Assembly (NCBI RefSeq): GCF_016863435.1
Contig: NZ_BOOW01000022.1
Location: 62,001 to 126,000 of the forward strand
Direction of reading: 5' to 3'
Length of the DNA stretch: 64,000 nt
Source: Sinosporangium siamense
Lineage (GTDB): Bacteria; Actinomycetota; Actinomycetes; Streptosporangiales; Streptosporangiaceae
Below are positions 33,959 to 42,504 of this stretch, piece by piece. The notes beneath the pieces were generated by a model. It was given only the letters and a program-made list of their open reading frames with translations. It ran no database searches and was not told the DNA's origin. A program made the translations under genes and the position numbers. The number at the start of each line of letters is the position of its first letter. Position 1 is the first letter of the stretch.

Positions 33959-34957
33959 CTATTCCAAGATCCAGTGGAAGAGGTAGTAGGTCAGCACGGC
34001 GACGAGCGCGGACGCGGGAATCGTGAGGATCCACGCGAACACAATGTTGCCCGCCACGCCCCATCGCACGGCCGACAGGCGCTTCGTCGCGCCCACGCCC
34101 ATGATGGCGCTCGTGATGGTGTGAGTGGTCGAGATGGGGGCGCCGAAACCGATGGCGGCGCCGTAAAGCACCGTCGCCGCCGCCGATTCTGCGGCGAAAC
34201 CCTGCGGCGGATCCAGCGCGATGATGCGCCGCCCCAGAGTCCTCATGATCCGCCAGCCGCCCGCGTAGGTGCCGAGGGAAATCGCGGCCGCCGCCGCGAG
34301 GATCACCCACTGCGGAATGGGATCGGTGGGGCCGGCGAAACCGCCGACCACCAGGGCCAGAAAGATCACACCCATGGTCTTCTGCGCGTCCTGCAGGCCG
34401 TGCCCCAGCGCCATCGCCGCGGCCGACACCGTCTGCGCGTAGCGGAACCCGCGGTTCGCCGGTCCCGGCTGTGATTTGCGGAAGATCCAATAGATTGCGA
34501 TCATGATCGCCCCGGCCAGCGAGAAGCCCACCAGCGGAGACAGGATCATCGGGATAACGACCTTTTCCACGACCCCGTCCCAGTGGACTGTCGTGGACGC
34601 CGCGATGGCGGCACCCATCAGACCACCGATCAGCGCGTGGCTGCTGGAGGAGGGAAGGCCGAAGTACCAGGTGACCATATTCCAGGTGATCGCGCCGACC
34701 AGACCGGCGCCCACGATGATGAGACCGTGAGAGCCGTCCGGGGGATCGATGATCCCCTTACCGACGGTCTGCGCGACCTGTGTGCCCAGGTGGGCACCGA
34801 TGAAGTTCATGGCAGCCGCCATGAACAGTGCGGCGCGAGGGGTCAGCGCACGAGTCGAGACCGAGGTCGCGATCGCGTTCGCGGCGTCATGGAAACCGTT
34901 GGTGTAGTCAAAGACCAACGCCACGACGATGACGCCGATGACGAGTGCGAGCTCCAC
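33959..34957 (-). CDS. Low-affinity inorganic phosphate transporter (Pit family)
   Basis: This 332-residue membrane protein has about ten helices. The two inverted PiT signatures are visible: DYTNGFHDAANAIATSVSTR (about 17-36) and MALGHGLQDAQKTMGVIF (about 186-203). It imports metal-phosphate with protons. Its GTG start directly abuts the DUF47 stop codon, the standard actinomycete pairing, and the two should be co-transcribed. Confidence 0.93.
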   Translation of the reverse strand: MELALVIGVIVVALVFDYTNGFHDAANAIATSVSTRALTPRAALFMAAAMNFIGAHLGTQVAQTVGKGIIDPPDGSHGLIIVGAGLVGAITWNMVTWYFGLPSSSSHALIGGLMGAAIAASTTVHWDGVVEKVVIPMILSPLVGFSLAGAIMIAIYWIFRKSQPGPANRGFRYAQTVSAAAMALGHGLQDAQKTMGVIFLALVVGGFAGPTDPIPQWVILAAAAAISLGTYAGGWRIMRTLGRRIIALDPPQGFAAESAAATVLYGAAIGFGAPISTTHTITSAIMGVGATKRLSAVRWGVAGNIVFAWILTIPASALVAVLTYYLFHWILE

Positions 34958-35575
34958 TTAGCTTTCCTTGACCGCAATCGACTCGATCGTGTTCGCCACG
35001 TGCTCGAAGCCGTCGGCGGCCATTTCAAGCTGCTCGATGATGTCCTTCATCTTCATGACGGTCAGCGCGTCGTACTCACCGCCGAAGAGCCTCGCGAGCA
35101 ACCGGCGGTAAACCTGGTCGGCCTGATTCTCCAACCGGTTGATCTCGATCCAGTACTCGGTGAGATTCTTCATCGACCGGAGCCTCGGCATCGCCTCGGC
35201 GGTCAACTCGGCCGCGCGTTCCAGCACCTCGACCTGGCGAACGACCTCCTTCGGGAGGTGCTCGACCTGATACAGGACGATCATGTCGGCCGCGGCCTCC
35301 ATGTAGTCCATGACGTCATCCAGGTTCGAGGCAAGGCGATAAATGTCCTCGCGATCGAACGGTGTGATGAAACTCTCGTTCAGGCGATTCATGATCGCAT
35401 GGGTCCGCTCGTCGCCCGCGTGCTCGCACGCGCGCATCTTTTCGGCGAGAGCCTCCCTGTCCGACCCATCACTGATGATCTCCACCAGCAGCCGTGACGC
35501 AGTCACGAGGTTGTTCGCGGAGTAAGCGAACAATTCGTAGTAGCTGTCCTCACGGGGCGTGAGACGCAGGCGCAC
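34958..35575 (-). CDS. DUF47 family phosphate-transport regulator (PhoU-like)
   Basis: This 205-residue all-helical protein is related to PhoU and usually partners a Pit transporter. RLRLTPREDSYYELFAYSAN is the family start. ACEHAGDERTHAIMNRLNES and DDVMDYMEAAADMIVLY carry the acidic metal-binding positions. The GTG at 35575 has GGAG 6 bases upstream. The frame extends upstream but without similarity. Confidence 0.88.
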   Translation of the reverse strand: MRLRLTPREDSYYELFAYSANNLVTASRLLVEIISDGSDREALAEKMRACEHAGDERTHAIMNRLNESFITPFDREDIYRLASNLDDVMDYMEAAADMIVLYQVEHLPKEVVRQVEVLERAAELTAEAMPRLRSMKNLTEYWIEINRLENQADQVYRRLLARLFGGEYDALTVMKMKDIIEQLEMAADGFEHVANTIESIAVKES

Positions 35576-35833
35576 GTCGTACTCCAGATGTGCGGGGATA
35601 GTCCGCAGAGAAGGGTACGGGTTACCAGCGGAAATGCGAACTTCACCCTCCGATCTCCTGGATGTCACCCTCTCTTCTCGCTGTCACTACCCTGCCGTGG
35701 TGCGCCGATACCGGCCGCGCCACCCCCGGGAAAAAGCCTTGATCGCCGCTTTGCCGGTCGAGGATGCGCACGTCAGAGTGGCTTTTGACACACAGTGAGG
35801 TGAGGTGACCCACTCTGACCGGTATGCACCCGC

Positions 35834-36409
35834 CTAGATGATCGTCCGATGAAAGTTAAGGAACGACCGCGACGGCGTCGGGCCACGCTGCCCTTGGTAG
35901 CGAGAGCCGTACTTGGCCGCGCCGTACGGGTGCTCGGCCGGCGAACTCAGCCTGAACATGCAGAGCTGCCCGATCTTCATCCCCGGCCAGAGCTTGATCG
36001 GCAGCGTCGCCACGTTGGAGAGCTCCAATGTGACATGTCCCTCAAAACCGGGATCGATGAACCCGGCCGTCGAATGCGTCAGCAGCCCCAACCGCCCCAG
36101 ACTGGACTTCCCCTCCAGCCGCGACGCGATGTCATCGGGAAGCCGGATGACCTCATAGGTCGACGCCAGCACGAACTCCCCCGGATGCAGGATGAACGGC
36201 TCATCCCCCTCCGGCTCCACCATCCTTGTCAGATCGGGCTGCTCGACCGACGGATCGATGTGGGGGTAGCGGTGGTTCTCGAACACCCGAAAGAAACGAT
36301 CAAGGCGCACATCCACACTGGACGGCTGGACCATCCCCACATCAAACGGATCAAGCCCTACCCGCCCAGCTTTGATCTCAGCGAGGATGTCACGATCGGA
36401 AAGCAGCAC
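35834..36409 (-). CDS. dcd: dCTP deaminase
   Basis: Dcd converts dCTP to dUTP; in actinomycetes the enzyme can be bifunctional and yield dUMP. It has 191 residues from the GTG at 36409 ([15 protein letters not shown]). The catalytic block [20 protein letters not shown] (about 108-127) and [11 protein letters not shown] are complete, and the C-terminal [12 protein letters not shown] closes over the nucleotide. A TTG three codons earlier is less likely. The tRNA-Gly gene and the integration island follow upstream of its promoter. Confidence 0.94.
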   Translation of the reverse strand: MLLSDRDILAEIKAGRVGLDPFDVGMVQPSSVDVRLDRFFRVFENHRYPHIDPSVEQPDLTRMVEPEGDEPFILHPGEFVLASTYEVIRLPDDIASRLEGKSSLGRLGLLTHSTAGFIDPGFEGHVTLELSNVATLPIKLWPGMKIGQLCMFRLSSPAEHPYGAAKYGSRYQGQRGPTPSRSFLNFHRTII

Positions 36410-36520
36410 GTGACGCAACCTACCAACCCCGCAGCCCCACCGCCGACCCGAACTCCAATCCCACAGCCCTGCCGGTTTCCGCTACAGTAGTGGTCGACCG
36501 AGCCTCCGGGGTCGGCCGAT

Positions 36521-36594
36521 GCGGGTGTAGTTCAATGGCAGAACATCAGCTTCCCAAGCTGACAGCGCGGGTTCGATTCCCGTCACCCGCTCCA
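36521..36594 (+). tRNA. tRNA-Gly (CCC), CCA encoded
   Basis: A complete cloverleaf is present: acceptor GCGGGTG with CACCCGC, D-arm around TTCAATGGCAGAAC, anticodon stem TCAGC/GCTGA with loop TTCCCAA (anticodon CCC), T-arm CGGGTTCGATTCCCG, and encoded CCA. The 44-bp 3' part from 36551 recurs several times downstream, so this gene is the integration site of the adjoining island. Confidence 0.95.
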
Positions 36595-36613
36595 GCGCTT
36601 ACTCAACATGAAG

Positions 36614-36650
36614 AGCCAGGTCAGGGATGGTCACCCAACCTGGCTTTTTT
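36614..36650 (+). terminator. Terminator after tRNA-Gly
   Basis: AGCCAGGT (36614-36621) and ACCTGGCT (36638-36645) form an 8-bp stem followed by a run of six T. Confidence 0.85.
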
Positions 36651-36742
36651 GCAATTGGACAGGGTAACGAGGGGTCAGTCACGGTCACTCACGACCGGGT
36701 TTCCGCCCAGCTCGGAGCCCTCACGTGCCGCGATCCTTCCAG

Positions 36743-36786
36743 TTCCCAAGCTGACAGCGCGGGTTCGATTCCCGTCACCCGCTCCA
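36743..36786 (+). repeat. att-like copy of the tRNA-Gly 3' end (copy B)
   Basis: The 44 bases are identical to 36551-36594, from TTCCCAAGCT through GCTCCA. The upstream flank GTCAGTCACGGTCACTCACG resembles that of the copy at 42077. No tRNA 5' half is present, so this is an attachment-site remnant. Confidence 0.9.
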
Positions 36787-36852
36787 CGCGCGAAGGCCCA
36801 GGTCAGGATGCTGATCTAGACTCGCACCTTGGTCATTTTTAGGGCCCTTTCC

Positions 36853-37125
36853 ATGTTCCGTCGCGAGCGTTCTAACAGGCGGCACATACTGGTGGAGATG
36901 AAGTCAGCCAGCGGCGCGCCCCGTCGCCACCTGCCCACAAGTCCCTTCAAGCCCCCGCCCCCCGCCCCACCTGCCGAGCGATTCAGCGTGAACGACCAAG
37001 TGACCCATGATCGGTATGGTCTCGGCGTCGTCGTCGCTGTAGAAGACGAGATCGCCGTGGTCGTCGATTTCGGATCACGGCAGGAACGAATCACTACACC
37101 GTTCAACAAGCTGTACAAACTCTGA
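36853..37125 (+). CDS. Small protein with a UvrD/PcrA-type Tudor-like C-terminal domain
   Basis: The 90 residues start MFRRERSNRRHIL. The first 45 are basic and Pro-rich. The last 45 (FSVNDQVTHDRYGLGVVVAV to FNKLYKL) look like the SH3/Tudor-like domain at the end of UvrD/PcrA helicases, which contacts RNA polymerase. It is an orphan domain lying between two tRNA-derived repeats, so it is probably cargo or a remnant of an integrated element. The ATG at 36853 is the first ATG; an upstream TTG is possible. Confidence 0.6.
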   Translation: MFRRERSNRRHILVEMKSASGAPRRHLPTSPFKPPPPAPPAERFSVNDQVTHDRYGLGVVVAVEDEIAVVVDFGSRQERITTPFNKLYKL

Positions 37126-37619
37126 GACCGCTGTCACACGGGAAAGCACACAGCGCGAGCACATCCACGCCGACGTCTAGCTCGGCCGAGCCGACGTCCA
37201 CAGGACCGTGTGGAGACGGTCCTTCCTCGGCCCGGCCATACGAGCATAGGTATGCCGCGAGGAGCAGAAGCCATGCCCCATGCCTCGTGCCCGCTGCATG
37301 CCCGTCAGTGAGGAGACCAAGAGGGGACTCATACGGAGCCGTGGCTACTCGCTGCCTCCTGGTCGCAGTTTAGGTTGCAGTTCACCGCCGTACCAGTGTG
37401 TTCCAGGCGGATCGGGGGAGGGAGGTTGGTCCAGGTAGGACTGTCCTGCACGCCGATCTCCCGAGCGGCTAATGCGGTTGGGGTCGATGGCTCGCCCCGT
37501 GCCCGTTGCGTGCCCGTCAGGAAGGCGATCAAGGGGGACTCGGGGGGAACCACGGTCGACACCTGCATTCCCCCGCAGTTCACCGTGCTGCCAGGTCAGC
37601 TATCAAGCGCGCTAGAGGC
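37126..37619. other. Gene-free island remnant with diverged direct repeats
   Basis: Two diverged copies of a segment containing GTGCCCG-CTGC/TTGC-TGCCCGTCAG occur near 37287 and 37498, together with similar GCAGTTCACCG segments. No intact gene is seen. It is probably the decayed 3' end of element genes such as an integrase, but this cannot be shown. Confidence 0.4.
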
Positions 37620-37663
37620 TTCCCAAGCTGACAGTGCGGGTTCGATTCCCGTCACCCGCTCCA
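37620..37663 (+). repeat. att-like copy of the tRNA-Gly 3' end (copy C)
   Basis: This 44-bp copy differs from the tRNA at one base (ACAGTGCGGG). It is followed by ACTCAACATGAGGCCCAGGT, like the sequence after the tRNA itself, so downstream tRNA flank was duplicated too. Confidence 0.9.
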
Positions 37664-37757
37664 CACATGCTTGCTCTCGCGCTTGCTCACCTGCTTACTC
37701 AACATGAGGCCCAGGTAGGAGAGTGACTCCCGACCCCGGCCTTGATTGTTCTCTGGG

Positions 37758-38129
37758 ATGATTGATCTTCACGGGCCATTGGTGCCTGACCAGCCCACCG
37801 GAACCCAGCCCGCCGGCCATGCCGTCCCCCTCATCGTCCTCACGCCACAGCCTGACGGCCTGGGGTGGGCGCACACGCAGAGCGCGTGGATCGCCGCGGT
37901 GGTCGACCTAGCCCGCAGCCCGGCCGGGCGCGCGCCGAGCGGGTCGCCGAGGATCCTCCCCCGCCACGGCGACGCCGATCGCTGCCGCGGGTTGACCAGT
38001 CAGCTCCATAGGTTGAGCGCGTTGCCGTACCTACGGCATACCGATCCGGAGCGCTGTTTCTGCTGGTTAGCCAAAGTTGTTGGATGTTCGGCGGCTGTCA
38101 CCCTGTTCGGCGGCCGGGCCCGCGGGTGA
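37758..38129 (+). CDS. Hypothetical short frame in the island
   Basis: The 123-residue frame starts MIDLHGPLVPDQPTGTQPAG and includes a plausible PLIVLTPQPDGLGWAHTQSA segment. The second half (from about residue 60) looks like random high-GC translation, and it runs into the glycosyltransferase gene end. It may be the start of a broken gene. Confidence 0.25.
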   Translation: MIDLHGPLVPDQPTGTQPAGHAVPLIVLTPQPDGLGWAHTQSAWIAAVVDLARSPAGRAPSGSPRILPRHGDADRCRGLTSQLHRLSALPYLRHTDPERCFCWLAKVVGCSAAVTLFGGRARG

Positions 38130-39327
38130 CCTGGAGCTGGTTCACTGCCTCGACGACGGGCGCCGCACCGTCCTCTGCCGAGACGCGGACCGACAGGGCC
38201 TGGGCCCGCTGCCGATAGGCCGGGTCGGTGATCGTGGTGGTGAGCGCGGCGGCCAGCCGTGCGGGCGTCAGGCGGCGGCACGGGATCGCGGCCGGGGCCA
38301 CGCCGAGTGCCGTCAGCCTGGACGCCCAGAACGGCTGGTCGTTCATGACCGGCACAGCCACGGCGGGCACCCCCGCCCGCACCCCGGCCCCGGTGGTGCC
38401 GCTGCCGCAGTGGTGGGCGACGGCGGCCATGCGGGGGAACAGCCAGTCGTGCGGTACGTCGCCGACCGCCAGCACGTCGTCCGAGATGCGTCCCCGCAGG
38501 CCGGTCTGCAACACGCCGCGCAGCCCGGCCCGCCGCAGCGCCTGCACGGCCAGCTCCGTGTATTGCTCGGCCCGTGCGCCCGCCAGGCTCCCGAAGCCGA
38601 CGAAGACCGGTGTGGGCCCCGATGCCAGGAAGTCGCGCACCACCGGATCCGGCTGCCAGCCTCGCGGCCGGAGCGGCCACCAGTAACCTGTGATCTCCAG
38701 CCCTGGCCGCCAGTCGGCGGGGCGCGGCAGTACCAGCGGGCTGACCCCGTGGAAGACCGGCCAGCGCGTGCTCTCCCGACGCCGGTAGAGGGCGCGTGGA
38801 GTCATCGGGGGCAGCCCGAGCCGGGTCCGCATCTTTGTGCTCATTCCGGCGAGCATCGGGCCGGCTGCGGGCACCTCGAACGCGAGTCGGGCCGCCCTGC
38901 GGTTTCCCCACCGTCCGAGCGATCGGCGGAAAAGGCTCAGGAGCGGCGGAAAGTCCCCCGTGGGGTCTATCGGCTGCAGGTGCACCCCCATGCTCGGCAC
39001 GCCCATCGCCTCGGCGACATGACAGCCCGGCGCGCCCGCCATGCCGAGCAGGAGCAGGTCGGCCTCCTGCTCGGCGATCGCGGTCAGGCCCTCCATGAGC
39101 TGCTCGCTGTATTCCTTGAACGCGCTGATGGAGAAGCGGCCGGTCAGTGCGGAGAGCGGGTCTCCGGGAAGAGGTAGATGATCCAGGCCCGCATCAGTCA
39201 CCAGCTCCGCGTACGGCTCGTGCGCGGCGACGGCCACCTCGTGCCCAGCCTCGCGTAAACGCATTCCCAGTCCTGTGTACGGCGCCACGTTCCCCCGCGT
39301 GCCGACCCCGATGATCAGAACGCGCAT
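38098..39327 (-). CDS. GT1-family glycosyltransferase (macrolide/UGT-like)
   Basis: This 409-residue GT-B enzyme would transfer a sugar from an NDP-sugar to a small acceptor. The N-terminus MRVLIIGVGTRGNVAPYTGL is the acceptor domain start. The donor site has VAHHCGSGTTGAGVRAGVPA (about 315-334) followed by PVMNDQPFWASRL. Relatives glycosylate antibiotics or sterols. Together with the divergent TetR regulator it forms a likely xenobiotic-inactivation cassette between two att-like repeats. The ATG at 39327 is chosen; two codons upstream are also in frame. Confidence 0.85.
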   Translation of the reverse strand: MRVLIIGVGTRGNVAPYTGLGMRLREAGHEVAVAAHEPYAELVTDAGLDHLPLPGDPLSALTGRFSISAFKEYSEQLMEGLTAIAEQEADLLLLGMAGAPGCHVAEAMGVPSMGVHLQPIDPTGDFPPLLSLFRRSLGRWGNRRAARLAFEVPAAGPMLAGMSTKMRTRLGLPPMTPRALYRRRESTRWPVFHGVSPLVLPRPADWRPGLEITGYWWPLRPRGWQPDPVVRDFLASGPTPVFVGFGSLAGARAEQYTELAVQALRRAGLRGVLQTGLRGRISDDVLAVGDVPHDWLFPRMAAVAHHCGSGTTGAGVRAGVPAVAVPVMNDQPFWASRLTALGVAPAAIPCRRLTPARLAAALTTTITDPAYRQRAQALSVRVSAEDGAAPVVEAVNQLQVTRGPGRRTG

Positions 39328-39352
39328 CCGCATCACCCATCATCTCGTTTTG

Positions 39353-39407
39353 TCATGCAGTCGTATGATAAACGGCGCAGTAAGCTTTTACCATGCACTC
39401 GCATGAG
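39353..39407. promoter_or_regulatory. Pair of TetR-type operators
   Basis: TCATGCAGTCGTATGA (39353-39368) and CCATGCACTCGCATGAG (39391-39407) are similar imperfect palindromes, the second with a perfect CATGC-N4-GCATG core. They lie in the 91 bp between the divergent glycosyltransferase and TetR genes, so the regulator probably controls both. Confidence 0.6.
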
Positions 39408-39418
39408 AAAGGTGGGGC

Positions 39419-40018
39419 ATGCCGAAGATCGTCGACCACGACGACCGGCGGCGGCACATCGCCGAGGCCGTGCACCGCATCATCCACGACAAGGGCATGG
39501 AGAACGTCAGCCTGAGGGAGGTCGCCGCCGAGGCCGGAATGTCCATGGGGGCGGTCCAGTACTACGTCACGACGAAGGACCAGATGCTGCTGCTGGCGCT
39601 GGAGCACATCGCGGTCTGGATCGGGGCCCGGGTGGCAGCCGTGGCCGCGCGCCAGTCCACGCCACTCGACCTGCTGCGGGAGACCATGCGGGAGCTGTTG
39701 CCGCTGGATGACGAGCGCAGCTACCTGAACCGCATCGGGCTGGCGTTCCAGGCGAGCTCGGTGGTTGACGACGACCAGGCGGCCGCGATGCGGCTCGGGC
39801 TGCCGCTCCTGCTGTCGCTCCTCGCCGAGCAGATCAGGGCCGCTCAGGCCGCCGGGCAGCTCGCCGCCCAACTGGATGCCGACAAGGAGGCGAGCATCCT
39901 GTACGCCTTCGCGCAGGGCACCGTGAACGCCACTCTGGTCGGGCACTACACGCCCGAGGAGGTCGCGGCGTTGCTCGACTACCACTTGGCGCGGCTCCGC
40001 CCGGGGCGATGGTCCTAG
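39419..40018 (+). CDS. TetR family regulator
   Basis: The 199 residues begin MPKIVDHDDRRRHIAEAVHR. The HTH is VSLREVAAEAGMSMGAVQYYVTTKDQML (about 30-58, shown in parts by LREVAAEAGMS and AVQYYV). The ligand domain fills the rest and includes LYAFAQGTVNATLVGHY near 165-180. It is divergent from the glycosyltransferase and probably senses that enzyme's substrate. Confidence 0.88.
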   Translation: MPKIVDHDDRRRHIAEAVHRIIHDKGMENVSLREVAAEAGMSMGAVQYYVTTKDQMLLLALEHIAVWIGARVAAVAARQSTPLDLLRETMRELLPLDDERSYLNRIGLAFQASSVVDDDQAAAMRLGLPLLLSLLAEQIRAAQAAGQLAAQLDADKEASILYAFAQGTVNATLVGHYTPEEVAALLDYHLARLRPGRWS

Positions 40019-40200
40019 CGGGAATTTCCGGCCGGTCCGAGCTATAGCCGACCAATAGGTGTGCGGAATATGCGCGGGATGATCCATGCCTTCGGCCGTT
40101 CCCGAACACCCCGGTCATCCCCGGGGATTCACAGGGAACCGTGCCCCGCCAACCTGCACCCCTGCTTTCCCAGCTCAGCCCACCCACACCAGGAGCCGAC
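40019..40200. other. Gene-free segment with integrase-end-like flank
   Basis: CCTGCACCCCTGCTTTCCCAG near 40156 closely matches CCTGCACCCTCGTATTCCCAG near 41971. In both cases it lies before an att-like copy. It is a shared left flank, likely the residue of related elements. Confidence 0.5.
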
Positions 40201-40231
40201 TCCCAAACTGACAGCACGATTCGACGCCCGC
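40201..40231 (+). repeat. Degenerate att-like copy (copy D)
   Basis: TCCCAAACTGACAGCACGAT and the following TTCGACGCCCG align with the tRNA-Gly 3' end with several changes. It appears to be an old attachment remnant. Confidence 0.6.
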
Positions 40232-40419
40232 ATGGCGCGAGCTACGGCGACGTGCACCGCGAGGAGTTCGTGCGCGACCCTCTTCAAGCACGCCCTGGAG
40301 CCGGGCGGCCGGCGCAACCAGACAGGAGTGCGACCGGCATCGCGTTCTTCGCCGGATCGTCCCGGCTGTTTTCAAAAACCAGATGAGCACCAGATGCACG
40401 CAATGGGACGATCCCGATC

Positions 40420-40986
40420 ATGGCTAAAGAGGCGATCCTCCAGGATTTGAAAAGAGCACGACGTTCCGGCAAACCCGTGAGAGTCAGCCGCGAGATCGAC
40501 TGTGCGGATCGGTTCGACGCCTACGTGGTCGGCATCGGCCGCAAGTGGGTACTTCTGCACACCATCTCCGACGAACTTCATCTCGATGGCCATTCAGCCA
40601 TACGTCTCCACGACATCAAGCACGCGACGCGATCGGGCTGGAAGGGTGCAGCGATGACCCATCGTGTTCTCGCCCTGCGCGGGGAGTGCGTCCACTCTCC
40701 GGCCGGGGTCGACCTTGATTCCACCGCAGGTCTGATCGGGACGCTGACCGAGGCATTTCCTCTCATGGCTGTCTACATCGAGAAGATCGATCCACATGTC
40801 TGCTACATCGGTCGCGCTCATGGGATCACTCGGAAGAAGCGGTTGCGTCTGCAGGAGATCGGGCCGGCGGCGAACTGGGCATTCACCTACTCCACGAACA
40901 AGACAACGGACATCACCCGGCTCGACGTCGGTGGCGGGTACATCGATGCCCTGCACACGGTCGGCGGAGATCCACCAGAGTGCTGA
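40420..40986 (+). CDS. Hypothetical island protein
   Basis: The 188 residues begin MAKEAILQDLKRARRSGKPV. The first 70 look like a small beta-barrel (VRVSREIDCADRFDAYVVGI, KWVLLHTISDELHLDGHSAI). The middle (FPLMAVYIEKIDPHVCYIGR) and the C-terminus (ANWAFTYSTNKTTDITRLDV) are well ordered. I do not recognise the family. It has no signal or membrane segment. It is cargo between degenerate att-like copies D and E. Confidence 0.7.
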   Translation: MAKEAILQDLKRARRSGKPVRVSREIDCADRFDAYVVGIGRKWVLLHTISDELHLDGHSAIRLHDIKHATRSGWKGAAMTHRVLALRGECVHSPAGVDLDSTAGLIGTLTEAFPLMAVYIEKIDPHVCYIGRAHGITRKKRLRLQEIGPAANWAFTYSTNKTTDITRLDVGGGYIDALHTVGGDPPEC

Positions 40987-41236
40987 TTAGATGCATCCCA
41001 GACGTTCAATGCCGCTGGGCCGGGAACCTGATGGATCGAAGCTCTGTGGGTCGCGCACACCGATCCCCGTGAGCGAACCTCCGAAGGGCGCCTACGCGGC
41101 ATGGCCCTTTCTGATCAACGTCATGAGCCGATGATTGCACCTTGGGAAGAGAAGCTCCAGCCCCGGCCCACAGGACCTCGCCCTCACAATTGCCTGGCGG
41201 TGGCAAATCTCCCTATGTGGTCGGGGCGATCGAGAC
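40987..41236. other. Gene-free segment
   Basis: I see no gene or element here. The frames are short and atypical. Confidence 0.4.
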
Positions 41237-41250
41237 TTCCCAAGCTGACA
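41237..41250 (+). repeat. Short att-like core (copy E)
   Basis: TTCCCAAGCTGACA matches the start of the tRNA-Gly repeat exactly, then diverges (ATGCAGCTCG). It is either a decayed attachment site or a minimal crossover core. Confidence 0.5.
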
Positions 41251-41286
41251 ATGCAGCTCGCCCTATTCCACGGCAACCTGTCTAGA

Positions 41287-41802
41287 TCATCCAGGGTTCA
41301 GCCAATATTGGAAGGATGAACTCGTAGATTTGAGCACAACGGGATCGCATGGCGGCTCAGGCCAGATCTGTATGAAGTAGTGACTACCTATTTCGAGCGA
41401 GACTTCTTCATCCATACCTCTTACGTGGTATCGCAAACGATACGTTCCGGGGCCTGCGGGCAGCGGAGGAAGAGGATGTGTCTTCCCCCCTCCCCACTCC
41501 TGCAGCGAAAGCCGGCCCGACGGGGACTCGTAGCTGATCTCGACGATGTCTTCGTAGCCATCGAGGTCAGCCCCCGGATCCCGATCGGCGACAGCCACCG
41601 TGAACTCCACCTCGCCCCACTGGAGGCCCACAATCAGGAGGGCGTTGCCTTTCTCCACTCGGATGATCCCCACAGGACGGCTCGGCATATCAGCAAAATG
41701 GCCGTACGCTTCACACCCCTCATCCACGAGATAAACCTGGCTGTAATCCACCTCCACATCCATCTGTTTGACCTGCACGACTGGAGTTTCATCTCTGGCC
41801 AT
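41287..41802 (-). CDS. Hypothetical protein, possible immunity-type protein
   Basis: The 171 residues are mostly beta-strands (VDVDYSQ-like start DVEVDYSQVYLVDEG; IIRVEKGNALLIVGLQWGEV; GTYRLRYHVRGMDEEV) and end YFIQIWPEPPCDPVVLKSTS. That C-terminal pattern is common, as far as I recall, in actinobacterial proteins encoded near polymorphic toxins. No toxin is adjacent here. It has no signal peptide. It is cargo between copies E and F. Confidence 0.7.
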   Translation of the reverse strand: MARDETPVVQVKQMDVEVDYSQVYLVDEGCEAYGHFADMPSRPVGIIRVEKGNALLIVGLQWGEVEFTVAVADRDPGADLDGYEDIVEISYESPSGRLSLQEWGGGKTHPLPPLPAGPGTYRLRYHVRGMDEEVSLEIGSHYFIQIWPEPPCDPVVLKSTSSSFQYWLNPG

Positions 41803-42076
41803 GGCCGGGAAGCATAGACTCCGTCACCGACAAGACCGCCTACCAGCGGCAGCACAATCAGGTTGCCCTCAAGTGATGGACGGCGAGCGAGTTTCCCGTG
41901 CTAAATGCGCGCCAGAACACGCGGGGCACCGCAGTCACTCACGGTGAGTCACGGGGACTCGACCCGCTCTGACCTGCACCCTCGTATTCCCAGCTCAGGG
42001 CAGCAAGGAAGTCAGTCAGTAGACGGTCAGACCCCGGTGGGAAGTGCTCACCTACATCATCTCTGTCAGTAGATGA
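41803..42076. other. Gene-free segment ending in the left flank of copy F
   Basis: GTCACTCACGGTGAGTCACG (about 41933) and CCTGCACCCTCGTATTCCCAG (41971) repeat sequence seen before copies B and D. They are probably the 3' remains of related integrase or element genes. Confidence 0.45.
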
Positions 42077-42120
42077 TTCCCAAGCTGACAGCGCGGATTC
42101 GATTCCCGTCACCCGCTTCA
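42077..42120 (+). repeat. att-like copy of the tRNA-Gly 3' end (copy F), distal island boundary
   Basis: This 44-bp copy differs from the tRNA end at two bases (GCGGATTCG and GCTTCA). It is the last copy found and marks the far end of the island. A duplicate of the tRNA downstream flank (GGCCCAGGTCAGG, then GGGCCTTGATTGTTTTC) follows near 42288. Confidence 0.9.
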
Positions 42121-42504
42121 GCATCAAAGCCCCAGCTCCAGAATGCGATCTAGAGCTGAGCCTTTCCTCATCTTCCTCGCACTGACGACTCGCAAGCAAG
42201 ACGCGCCGGCCTCAGCGCCCGGCGCGAGCGCGAGTTGCTCGACGCTCTCGGCTGACGGCTTGTGCTGGACCGACATACGCCCAGGTCGTGGAAGGCCCAG
42301 GTCAGGGGTTGCGTCCCGACCCGGGCCTTGATTGTTTTCAGGGTGCTTTCGCACCTGTGTGCCAGATCTGTGCCAGATCGGTTGATCTTGGCTGCTGCCG
42401 GCCACGAGACTCCTTCCTTGTATGGATCCGAGCGATGTCCTACCGGGGTCTAGGCCGGCCTTGCCCGCTCCGATCGCTGCCGGTGGGCACGAGGGCCTCT
42501 GGCT
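42121..42504. other. Gene-free segment after the island
   Basis: It contains a duplicate (about 42288-42340) of the flank seen at 37703-37755, including CGGGCCTTGATTGTTTTC, which can fold as a hairpin with a T-rich end. A direct repeat GTGCCAGATC occurs twice near 42361. No gene is visible. Confidence 0.45.

Noticed and set aside
36743-42120. tRNA-Gly copies considered as extra tRNA genes
   Set aside because: Only the 3' half is present at each place. There is no D-arm or acceptor 5' strand, so they are attachment remnants.
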